This document shows positions 34,453-41,714 of a DNA stretch of 64,000 bases, piece by piece. The translations under genes were made by a program, and so were the position numbers. Location of the stretch: positions 1 through 64,000 of the forward strand of contig JAKFEY010000025.1 of NCBI GenBank assembly GCA_036675475.1, read 5' to 3'. The notes under the pieces were generated by a model. That model was not told the DNA's origin, did no database searches, and worked only from the letters and a program-made list of their open reading frames with translations. Within the stretch, counting starts at the first letter, position 1. Each line of letters opens with the position of its first letter. This DNA is from JALYRV01 sp036675475. GTDB lineage: Bacteria > Acidobacteriota > Vicinamibacteria > Vicinamibacterales > SCN-69-37.

Positions 34453-35127
34453 ATGCCGCGTCGCGTTCCCGCCAGCCTGACGCCCAAAGCCGCCCGCTGC
34501 CGGAAGAAGTTCCTGCGGTTTTTTCCCGGCGGGTTCCACGACGACACCTACATCGACTGGGAGCGCGGCTATAAGTGGCAGGCGCACCTGCGCTGGCAGG
34601 AGGAGCTGCCGCCCAGCGTGTTCCGCGCGCTGCTGGCCCGAGGCGAGTTTGCCGAAATCGCGCGCCGCGCCGTGACCATCGAATCGCGGACGAACCTGCT
34701 GTTCTCGTTCGAAAAAATGGCGCTGCGCGATGCCGTGAAGATGCCGGGCGGCGCCCGCCTCTTCGCCGAAGGGCTCGGCGCGTGGCTGCACGGGCGGGGC
34801 ACGCAGCAGGCGCGGTTCGAGCGGTGGATCGACGCCGCGAGCCGCCTGCCACGGCGGCAGACGCGCGTGCTGACGTGGCCGCTGGTGACGGTGTTCGGCT
34901 TCATCGCGCGCCCCGACGCTGAAATCTTCCTGAAGCCGCAGGTCACGCGGCTCGCCGCCGAGGCCTACGGTGTGGACTTCGCATACCAGTCGCGCCCCAA
35001 CTGGGAGACGTACGCAAGCCTGCTCGCGTTTGCGGCCCAGGCGCGCCGCGACACCGCCGATCTCGGGCCGCGCGACATGATCGACCTGCAGTCCTTCATC
35101 TGGGTTCAGGGATCGGACGAGTACTGA
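34453..35127 (+). CDS. Conserved-looking soluble protein, unknown function
   Basis: This 224-residue protein has no signal or membrane segment. It is basic at the start (MPRRVPASLTPKAARCRKKF) and rich in aromatic residues (FHDDTYIDWERGYKWQAHLRWQEEL, FSFEKMALRDAVK, DLQSFIWVQGSDEY), and it looks alpha-helical. I do not recognise the family. The gene has no close upstream partner and sits before the tricorn-like protease. Confidence 0.6.
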   Translation: MPRRVPASLTPKAARCRKKFLRFFPGGFHDDTYIDWERGYKWQAHLRWQEELPPSVFRALLARGEFAEIARRAVTIESRTNLLFSFEKMALRDAVKMPGGARLFAEGLGAWLHGRGTQQARFERWIDAASRLPRRQTRVLTWPLVTVFGFIARPDAEIFLKPQVTRLAAEAYGVDFAYQSRPNWETYASLLAFAAQARRDTADLGPRDMIDLQSFIWVQGSDEY

Positions 35128-35133
35128 GGCAGC

Positions 35134-35180
35134 GAGTCCGGGATCGCCTCGAGTCGGATCGCTTCGAGTCGGATCGCCAT
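35134..35180 (+). repeat. Short tandem repeat upstream of the S41 protease gene
   Basis: There are three tandem copies of a 15-17 bp unit, GAGTCGGATCGC(C/T)TC-like, at 35134-35150, 35151-35165 and 35166-35180. The first carries two extra bases. The array ends 7 nt before a TACAAT -10 box, where a regulator could bind. Confidence 0.6.
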
Positions 35181-35186
35181 ACGATT

Positions 35187-35208
35187 TACAATACGCGCGG
35201 CTCTGGAG
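35187..35208 (+). promoter_or_regulatory. -10 box (TACAAT) and ribosome site for the S41 protease gene
   Basis: TACAAT (35187-35192) predicts a start near 35199. TGGAGG lies about 11 nt before the ATG at 35219. In contrast to its leaderless neighbours this gene has a 20-nt leader with a Shine-Dalgarno sequence. Confidence 0.45.
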
Positions 35209-35218
35209 GCCACCTCCC

Positions 35219-38200
35219 ATGAACATGCGCGTCCTGGTTCGGTCCCTGCTTTTCGTGTCGGCGGTCGCTCTGGCTGTCGGCGGGTTCACCCTGCGCTCTG
35301 ACGCGGCCGGCCAGGCCGCCGAGCCCACGCGGCTGCTGCGGTCGCCGGCCATCAGCGCCACGCAGATCGCGTTCGTCTACGCCAACAACATCTGGACGGT
35401 CGAGCGCACGGGCGGCCTCGCGCGGCGCCTCACCAGTTTTCAGGGGCAGACGGTCAACCCGAAGTTTTCGCCCGACGGCAAATGGATCGCGTTCAGCGGC
35501 GATTACGCGGGCAACACCGACGTGTATGTGATGCCGGCGGCCGGCGGTGAGCCGAAGCGGCTGACGTGGCACCCGGGCGCCGACATGGTGCAGGGTTGGA
35601 CGCACGACGGCAAGGCCGTGATGTTCGCGTCGGGACGCGCGACGTGGGCCCCGAGCGCCGCGCCGCGGTTCTGGACGGTGCCGGCCGCCGGAGGCGTCGA
35701 AGAGCCGATGGCGCTGCCGCGCGCCTATCAGGGCAAGATTTCACCCGACGGATCGCGCGTCGCCTACCGCATGAACACGTCGTGGGACGAGGAGCGCCGC
35801 AACTATCGCGGCGGCCAGAACCGCCCGGTGTGGATCGTCGACCTGAAGTCCTACGACCTCGTGACGCCGCCCTGGACCGATTCGCACGACAAGGATCCGG
35901 TGTGGCACGGCGACACCGTCTATTTCATTTCGGATCGCGACGGCGTGGCGAATGTCTGGTCGTTCGAGCCGCGCGCCAAGCGGCTCGCGCAGGTCACGAA
36001 ATTCGCGGACTTCGACGTCAAGGCGCTCGACGGCAGCGCCGCCGGCCTCGTGTTCGAACAGGCGGGACAGGTGCACGAGCTCGATCCGAAGACCGGCGCC
36101 GCGCGTGTGGTGCCGATCACCGCCACCGGCGACTTCCCGTGGATGATGGCGCGCTGGGAAGACGTCGCGAACCGCGTGTCCAATCTCAGCGTCTCGCCCA
36201 CCGGCCGCCGCATCGTCGTCGAGGCGCGCGGCGAGATTTTCACGATTCCGGTGGAGAAGGGCGACGTCCGCAACCTCACAAACTCGAGTGGATCGGCGGA
36301 GCGTCAGCCGGCCTGGTCGCCTGACGGCAAGTACGTGTCGTACTTCAGCGACAAGTCGGGCGAGTACACGCTGATGCTCGCGGCGCAGGATGGCCTCAGC
36401 GCGCCGCGCGAGATCGCGCTGCCGAATCCGTCGTTCTATTACTCGCCGTCCTGGTCGCCGGATTCGAAGAAGCTGATGTACAGCGACACGAATCTGAATG
36501 TGTGGGTGCTCGACGTGGCGAGCGGGCAGGCGAAGAAAGTGGGGCGCGATCCGTGGATGGTGCCCGAGCGCACGCTGAACGCGACGTGGAGCCCCGATTC
36601 GAAGTGGGTGGCGTACGCGAGCCGCCTCAACACGCTGTATCGCGCCATCTTCGTGAGCAACGTCGAGACGGGCGAGACCACACAGATCACGGACGGCTTG
36701 TCGGATGCGACGTGGCCCGTGTGGGACGCGAGCGGCAAATATCTGTGGTTCTTCGCGTCGACCGACTTCGGCCTTGCGTCGCAGTGGCTCGACATGACGT
36801 CGTACGAGTACGAGCCCACGTTCGGTCTGTACCTGGCGGTGCTCGACAAGGACGAACCGAGCCCGCTGCTGCCCGAGAGCGACGAGGAGCGCGGCATGGC
36901 GGCGTCGTCCGCACCGCCGTCGACGCCGGGCGCGCCTGGTGATCCCGGCCGCACGCCGGGGCAGGGCCGAGGGGGGCAGGGACGCGCGGGCGGCGCGGCG
37001 GAAGGCTCGGACACCGCTGCGACGGAAACACCGCAGCAGCCTCGCGCCCCGCGTCAGCCGGTCACCGTCACCATCGACTTCGAGGGCCTGCGCAACCGCA
37101 TCCTCGCGATCCCCGGCGTGCCGGCGCGCGGCTATTCCAACCTGCAGGCCGGCGTCGCCGGCACGGTGTTTTACATCGAGCCCGGCGCCCCGGGCGGCGG
37201 ACGCGGCGGCGCGGGCGGCGGCGCCACGCTGCAGCGCTATCGGCTGAGCGATCGGCGCGCCGCGCCGTTCGTGACCGGCGCCGCGCAGTACGACGTCAGC
37301 AGCGATGGGCGCAAGCTGCTGTATCGCACGGGCGGCGGCGGTGGCGGCCGCGGCGCGGGCGGCGGGAACGCGGCGACCGTGAGCCTGTTCGTGGTGGATG
37401 CCGATCGCAACGCCCCGCAGGCGGGCGCGGGCCGCGTCGACGCGACGCTGCGGATGCATCTCGATCCGAAAGCCGAGTTCCAGCAGATCTTCAACGAGGG
37501 CTGGCGCCTGCAGCGCGACTATCTCTACGTGCAGAACGCGCACGGCTCGGACTGGGGCGAGATGAAGTCGATGTACGGCCAGCTGCTGCCGCACGTGCGT
37601 CATCGCGCCGACTTGAACTACCTGCTCGACAACATGGGCGCGGAGCTGGCCGTCGGCCACTCCTACGTGCGCGGCGGCGACATGCCGGACGTGCCGAATT
37701 CGCCGGGCGGCCTGCTCGGCGCCGATTTCGCCATCGACAGCGCGCGGTACCGCATCGCGCGGATCTACGACGTCGAGAGTTGGAACCCGGATCTGCGCGC
37801 GCCGCTTGCCGCGCCGGGCGTCAACGTCGCGACCGGCGATTACATCCTCGCGATCAACGGCGTCGAGCTGCGCGCGCCCGACAACATTTATCGCCTGCTC
37901 GACGGCACGGCCAACCGCCAGACCGTGCTCACGATCAACAGCAAGCCGGTGATGGACGGCGCGCGCGCGGTCACGGTGGTGCCGGTCGCCAACGAGCAGG
38001 GCCTGCGCACGCGCGCGTGGGTCGAGGCCAATCGGCGCCTGGTCGACAAGCTCTCGAACGGCCAGCTGGCCTACGTCCACGTGCCCAACACCGGGCAGGG
38101 CGGCTACACCAGCTTCAACCGGTACTACTTCGCGCAGCAGGACAAGAAGGGCGCGATTATCGACGAGCGGTACAACGGCGGCGGGTCGGCCGCCGACTAC

Positions 38201-38698
38201 ATCATCGAAGTGCTGCAGCGCGACTTCGACGGCTACTTCAACAACGTCGCGGGCGACCGCACGATGTTCACGAGCCCATCGGCCGGCATCTGGGGGCCGA
38301 AGGTGATGATCATCAACGAGATGGCCGGCTCGGGCGGCGACCTGATGCCGTACATGTTCCGGCGGCGCAAGATCGGCCCGCTGGTCGGCAAGCGCACGTG
38401 GGGCGGCCTCGTGCACACGGCCGACACGCCCGGCTTCATCGACGGCGGATCGATGATCGCGCCGCGCGGCGGCTTCATCGATCGCGACGGCAAGTGGGCG
38501 GTCGAGAACGAAGGTGTCGCGCCCGACATCGACGTCGAGAACTATCCGAAGGATGTGATCGCCGGGCGCGACCCGCAGCTCGAACGCGCGGTCGAAGAAG
38601 CGCTGAAGCTGCTCAAGGCGAATCCGGTGGACCGCAAGACCGTCGAGCCGGCCCCGCCCACGTGGGGCCAGCGCAAGCGCGCCGGCGGAGGGCGGTAG
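35219..38698 (+). CDS. Tricorn-like S41 protease with beta-propeller and PDZ domain
   Basis: This 1159-residue protein has a signal peptide (about residues 1-28) and is exported. WD40/TolB-like propeller blades fill about residues 35-560 (FSPDGKWIAFSGD, SPDGKYVSYFSDKSG, WSPDSKKLMYSD, WSPDSKWVAYAS). Two Gly/Pro-rich low-complexity stretches interrupt it near 565-600 and 700-725. A PDZ domain follows (DYILAINGVELRAPDNIYRLLDGT), then the S41 protease core with IIDERYNGGGSAADYII and the nucleophile in NEMAGSGGD (Ser1038). Like tricorn proteases it probably degrades peptides, here in the periplasm. The stop codon is the TAG inside a dispersed repeat. Confidence 0.9.
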   Translation: MNMRVLVRSLLFVSAVALAVGGFTLRSDAAGQAAEPTRLLRSPAISATQIAFVYANNIWTVERTGGLARRLTSFQGQTVNPKFSPDGKWIAFSGDYAGNTDVYVMPAAGGEPKRLTWHPGADMVQGWTHDGKAVMFASGRATWAPSAAPRFWTVPAAGGVEEPMALPRAYQGKISPDGSRVAYRMNTSWDEERRNYRGGQNRPVWIVDLKSYDLVTPPWTDSHDKDPVWHGDTVYFISDRDGVANVWSFEPRAKRLAQVTKFADFDVKALDGSAAGLVFEQAGQVHELDPKTGAARVVPITATGDFPWMMARWEDVANRVSNLSVSPTGRRIVVEARGEIFTIPVEKGDVRNLTNSSGSAERQPAWSPDGKYVSYFSDKSGEYTLMLAAQDGLSAPREIALPNPSFYYSPSWSPDSKKLMYSDTNLNVWVLDVASGQAKKVGRDPWMVPERTLNATWSPDSKWVAYASRLNTLYRAIFVSNVETGETTQITDGLSDATWPVWDASGKYLWFFASTDFGLASQWLDMTSYEYEPTFGLYLAVLDKDEPSPLLPESDEERGMAASSAPPSTPGAPGDPGRTPGQGRGGQGRAGGAAEGSDTAATETPQQPRAPRQPVTVTIDFEGLRNRILAIPGVPARGYSNLQAGVAGTVFYIEPGAPGGGRGGAGGGATLQRYRLSDRRAAPFVTGAAQYDVSSDGRKLLYRTGGGGGGRGAGGGNAATVSLFVVDADRNAPQAGAGRVDATLRMHLDPKAEFQQIFNEGWRLQRDYLYVQNAHGSDWGEMKSMYGQLLPHVRHRADLNYLLDNMGAELAVGHSYVRGGDMPDVPNSPGGLLGADFAIDSARYRIARIYDVESWNPDLRAPLAAPGVNVATGDYILAINGVELRAPDNIYRLLDGTANRQTVLTINSKPVMDGARAVTVVPVANEQGLRTRAWVEANRRLVDKLSNGQLAYVHVPNTGQGGYTSFNRYYFAQQDKKGAIIDERYNGGGSAADYIIEVLQRDFDGYFNNVAGDRTMFTSPSAGIWGPKVMIINEMAGSGGDLMPYMFRRRKIGPLVGKRTWGGLVHTADTPGFIDGGSMIAPRGGFIDRDGKWAVENEGVAPDIDVENYPKDVIAGRDPQLERAVEEALKLLKANPVDRKTVEPAPPTWGQRKRAGGGR

Positions 38699-38718
38699 CG
38701 CAGGCCTTCAGGCCTGCG
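38694..38718 (+). repeat. Dispersed 25-bp palindromic repeat at a gene end, copy 1
   Basis: The core GCAGGCCTTCAGGCCTGC forms an 8-bp hairpin with a 2-nt loop. The leading GGTAGC supplies the TAG stop (38696-38698) of the S41 protease. Identical 25-bp copies lie inverted at 50543-50567 and 62927-62951, also at gene ends. Confidence 0.85.
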
Positions 38719-38723
38719 TGCCT

Positions 38724-39242
38724 CTACACTGTCGTCTTCTTCTGGATGAACAGGCGCAGCAGGCCTTTCACCGCCAGGTGGACGAGGAAGTACACCACCA
38801 GCGCGAAGACGTACGAAATCATGAAGCGGTAGTTGCCGGCGCCCGGATCGGGCATGAGGCCTTCGAAGGGCGCCAGCAACGGGCCCGCGAGCGTGTCGAC
38901 GAACTGCTTGAAGCCGGCGTTCTCGCGCGCGCCGAGGCCCTCGAGCACGATCTCGAGCGAGATGATGCCGTAGATCAGGAAGAAGAGGTAGTCGATGACC
39001 TGCGAGACGCGGGCGATCGATCGCGTGCGATCAATCTCCGCCTCGGTGGACGCCACCTCCCGCACCGCCTTCTGCTTCAGTTCGCCCGCCAGCACTTCCG
39101 TGCTCCGGTCCTCGCGCGGACGGATGTCGTCGGCCTGCCGCGAAATTTCCGCATGCACCTTCTCGCGCACGTCGCCTTTCACCGCTTCGTGCTGCTGGAG
39201 CTTGCGCGCCTCGTCCGCCGCCAGTTTCTCTTCGTCATTCAT
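38724..39242 (-). CDS. Membrane protein with charged N-terminal helix, YggT-like
   Basis: This 172-residue protein (ATG at 39242; a GTG at 39248 is also possible) has a highly charged helical N-terminal half (about residues 1-78, rich in Glu/Lys/Arg/Gln). Two membrane segments follow, at about 79-100 (IDYLFFLIYGIISLEIVLEG) and 145-165 (FALVVYFLVHLAVKGLL). The membrane part resembles the YggT/Ycf19 family. The role is unknown. It converges on the S41 protease gene. Confidence 0.65.
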   Translation of the reverse strand: MNDEEKLAADEARKLQQHEAVKGDVREKVHAEISRQADDIRPREDRSTEVLAGELKQKAVREVASTEAEIDRTRSIARVSQVIDYLFFLIYGIISLEIVLEGLGARENAGFKQFVDTLAGPLLAPFEGLMPDPGAGNYRFMISYVFALVVYFLVHLAVKGLLRLFIQKKTTV

Positions 39243-39341
39243 GGGCACACCCTCATCCTCAAACCGTCACCGGCTGAGGTGTGCAAGGCAGGTGCCGCGC
39301 CGCCGCGGCCTCTCCATGGACGAGCTGCGGCCTTCCTGCGC

Positions 39342-39347
39342 TAGGAT
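39342..39347 (+). promoter_or_regulatory. -10-like hexamer (TAGGAT) for a leaderless transcript
   Basis: TAGGAT ends 6 nt before the ATG at 39354, so transcription should begin on the start codon. Only a run of C separates the two. Confidence 0.5.
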
Positions 39348-39353
39348 CCCCCC

Positions 39354-40295
39354 ATGCCACGTCCTCTTGTGCACCGCCGCGTCGCGCGCCTTCTGGCCGC
39401 ATCGGCGCTGTGCGCCTCTTTCGTCTTCAGTCTTCCGTCTTTAGTCTTTTCTTCTGCGCAGCAGTACGGTCCGCCGAAGGGCACGCTCGTCATCGTGGGT
39501 GGCGGCGCAACGGAGGGCACCGGCATCGTGGAGCGCTTCATCGAACTGGCCGGCGGATCCAGCGCGAAAATCGTCGTCGTTCCCACAGCCGGCGGCAATC
39601 GCGCCCAGGACGGCTCGCTGCGCGCCTACAAGGAGGAAGACGTCATTGCCTCCTGGCTGAGGCGCGGCGTGAAGCACGTGACGATGCTGCACACGCACGA
39701 TCCGAAGGTGGCCGACACCGACGCCTTCGTGAAGCATCTGCGCGAGGCCACCGGCGTCTGGTTCAACGGCGGCCGCCAGTGGAACATCGTCGACTCCTAC
39801 GCCAACACGCTCACGTACAGGGAATTCCATAACGTGTTGAGCCGCGGCGGTGTGATTGGCGGCAGCTCCGCGGGCGCAACGATTCAAGGTGACTACCTGG
39901 TGCGCGGCGCGGTCGCCGGTCCGCAAATCATGATGACGCCCGAACCCGAGCACGAACGCGGCTTCAAGTTCCTCCGGCGCACGGCGATCGATCAGCACAT
40001 CAATGCCCGCAACCGGTGGGACGATCTGATCCCCGTCATCGCCAAGTATCCCGAGCTGCTCGGCATCGGTCTGTCCGAGGGCACCGCCATCATCGTCACC
40101 GGTGACACGTTCGAAGTGATGGGCAAGTGGAAAGTCGCCATCCACGACAACACGCGCGCGTACCAGCCCTGGGAGAAGCCGTATTTCGTGCTCTCGCCCG
40201 GCGACGTCTACGACATGAAGGCGCGCAAGGTGGTGAAGCACGGCACCGGTGTCACGCCGCCGGCACGCAGAGTCGGCCGGGGAGGGAGGCCATGA
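39354..40295 (+). CDS. Exported cyanophycinase-like peptidase (S51)
   Basis: Cyanophycinases hydrolyse the Arg-Asp storage polymer cyanophycin to beta-Asp-Arg. This 313-residue protein has a signal peptide (about residues 1-38) whose hydrophobic core is coded by a pyrimidine-rich repeat. The S51 fold follows: GTLVIVGGGATEGTGIVERFIELAGG, the nucleophile elbow GGSSAGATIQGDYLVRG (Ser172), and LGIGLSEGTAIIV. Secretion suggests scavenging of extracellular cyanophycin or related isopeptides. The promoter appears leaderless. Its stop is 16 nt from the convergent HNH gene. Confidence 0.88.
   Translation: MPRPLVHRRVARLLAASALCASFVFSLPSLVFSSAQQYGPPKGTLVIVGGGATEGTGIVERFIELAGGSSAKIVVVPTAGGNRAQDGSLRAYKEEDVIASWLRRGVKHVTMLHTHDPKVADTDAFVKHLREATGVWFNGGRQWNIVDSYANTLTYREFHNVLSRGGVIGGSSAGATIQGDYLVRGAVAGPQIMMTPEPEHERGFKFLRRTAIDQHINARNRWDDLIPVIAKYPELLGIGLSEGTAIIVTGDTFEVMGKWKVAIHDNTRAYQPWEKPYFVLSPGDVYDMKARKVVKHGTGVTPPARRVGRGGRP
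39416..39450 (+). repeat. Pyrimidine-rich repeat inside a signal-peptide coding region, copy 1
   Basis: A 35-bp tract built on the unit TCTTTCGTCTTC encodes SFVFSLPSLVF, the hydrophobic core of the cyanophycinase signal peptide. A near-identical tract (about two mismatches over 33 bases) lies at 47735-47769 in the signal peptide of an unrelated gene. Confidence 0.7.
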
Positions 40296-40310
40296 CCCGC
40301 GTCGTGGCGT

Positions 40311-41495
40311 TCATCCCGACCGCGTTCGGCCGTATCCGCCGAGGTTGACCAAATCGGCTTCGTGGCCGTTATGCGCGCGACAGCGAAGCTGGATGTTCCG
40401 AACCGTCGCCTTGCCGCCCCGTGCGTAGGGATGCACGTGATGGTATTCCACGAATTCGTGCGCTTCGCATCGCTGGCCGTCGCCTGAGACGAACGCGCAT
40501 TGCCCCCCATCACGCGCCCACACCGCGCGCCTCACGCGTGCCGGAATGTAGCGTCCGCGTCCAGCTGACGCCCGGCGACCGGCACTCATTTCGCCTGCCG
40601 CCGCCGCCGATGGCCGCGTGAGGTGAGCCGTTTTCCGCTTCTTCAGGTGAAGCAGGTAATAGGCGAACGCGCGCTGAACGATGAGAGCGGGATCCCCGTT
40701 CGGGATGACGTGTCTTGCCAGCGCCTGAATTTCGCGCAAGGTGTCGTGCGTGTCCCGGTTCATCGTCACCTGCAGTCGATAACTTGTCTCCGACAGCGGG
40801 GCCACGATCGCGCGGCGCTCGGGAACGCCCTTGTGGAGCAGCCGCGACGCCTCGACAGCTCGAAGCCTTGCCGGCGTCTCCGAGGCTTGCGCCGACTCAC
40901 CAACGTGTTGTGCACTCGCAGCAAGCAGACGCGTGGTATGTCGGGAGGGGGGCGAGTTCGCGCCACCAGACGGCCCGGTCTCGGTCGCGACTGCTACAGG
41001 CGCGGCGTCGGCGGCAGCACGCGGAGGCTGGACATCCGGAAGTTTGCGGATCGTTGAAGGCACATCCGGCTTCGGCTTGAGCCGCGCGATGAGCATGGCG
41101 ACTTCGGGTTGCTTTTGATGACTGGCCGACTCGAGCAGCGCCCGATGATTCTCGGCCGTCAGGTGTGGACCGAGCAGCCGCGCCGTCGTCAGCGTGATTG
41201 CATTCCGCTCGAGATACTCGAGCACGGCGGGATACGCCTGAGCAATCCTCGCGGCGGCAATGCGCTGCAGCGCCTCGTCCTGCGAGAGGCGCAGCTTGTT
41301 CGTGCAGAACGAGAATACCGACGTGAAACCGAGTGGGAGATAGAGACGGCGTCGATCGAATTCCGCGAGCGCGGCGATCGCTTTAGCGATGGCGGCGCGC
41401 TCGAGGACGGTGAGCGTGGTGAGCGCTGTGACCAGATGCCGATCTGTCACAGTTCGAAGCGCGGTGTACGTCTGAATCGCGGTTGCGTCTTTCAT
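40311..41495 (-). CDS. HNH endonuclease with DUF222-like N-terminal region
   Basis: This 394-residue protein (ATG at 41495) has an N-terminal helical domain (about residues 15-130; FDRRRLYLPLGFTSVFSFCTNKLRLSQDEALQRIAAARIA). A low-complexity Pro/Ala linker follows, then a second helical part. The C-terminal HNH nuclease is YIPARVRRAVWARDGGQCAFV, CEAHEFVEYHHVHPYARGG, IQLRCRAHNGHEADL, with the paired Cys expected to hold zinc. Such proteins are common as solitary genes and often repeated in genomes; some are thought to belong to mobile elements. An 8-bp hairpin lies directly before the ATG and a dispersed palindrome 80 nt upstream. Confidence 0.85.
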   Translation of the reverse strand: MKDATAIQTYTALRTVTDRHLVTALTTLTVLERAAIAKAIAALAEFDRRRLYLPLGFTSVFSFCTNKLRLSQDEALQRIAAARIAQAYPAVLEYLERNAITLTTARLLGPHLTAENHRALLESASHQKQPEVAMLIARLKPKPDVPSTIRKLPDVQPPRAAADAAPVAVATETGPSGGANSPPSRHTTRLLAASAQHVGESAQASETPARLRAVEASRLLHKGVPERRAIVAPLSETSYRLQVTMNRDTHDTLREIQALARHVIPNGDPALIVQRAFAYYLLHLKKRKTAHLTRPSAAAAGEMSAGRRASAGRGRYIPARVRRAVWARDGGQCAFVSGDGQRCEAHEFVEYHHVHPYARGGKATVRNIQLRCRAHNGHEADLVNLGGYGRTRSG

Positions 41496-41496
41496 T

Positions 41497-41516
41497 CGAC
41501 GATGAGACCATCGTCG
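41497..41516 (-). promoter_or_regulatory. Hairpin directly before the HNH start codon
   Basis: CGACGATG and CATCGTCG form a perfect 8-bp stem with a 4-nt loop. It ends 1 nt before the ATG at 41495 (minus strand), where it could hinder ribosome entry or serve as an operator. Confidence 0.45.
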
Positions 41517-41576
41517 CAAGCGCGATTCAACCACCTAAACGTGCCCGAAATGTCTGCGTTACGGATTGCGCGAGGA

Positions 41577-41622
41577 GTACGCAGAAACTTCGTAGTTTTG
41601 AAACTACGAGATTTCTGCGTAC
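41577..41622 (-). repeat. Dispersed palindromic element, copy 2
   Basis: The outer arms GTACGCAGAAA (41577-41587) and TTTCTGCGTAC (41612-41622) are perfect over 11 bp. The inner arms CGTAGTTT and AAACTACG pair over 8 bp. It is the inverted counterpart of 2201-2245, and this copy is the more intact. It lies between the divergent HNH and GH20 genes. Confidence 0.8.
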
Positions 41623-41700
41623 TCGTGTTCAGTGCCCGGCGACTGATTGTCGCGCCACGATATGACGGGCGCAAGCGTGCAGGCCGGATGAGCGGGGTGC

Positions 41701-41706
41701 TAGCAT
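41701..41706 (+). promoter_or_regulatory. -10-like hexamer (TAGCAT) near start codon
   Basis: TAGCAT ends 8 nt before the ATG at 41715, predicting a leader of about 2 nt and no Shine-Dalgarno sequence. Confidence 0.4.
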
Positions 41707-41714
41707 TGCGCTTC

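Noticed and set aside
35741..38416. An 891-residue open frame antisense to the S41 protease
   Set aside because: The composition is Arg/Ala/Val/His-rich and shows no motif. The plus-strand gene has a full domain series.
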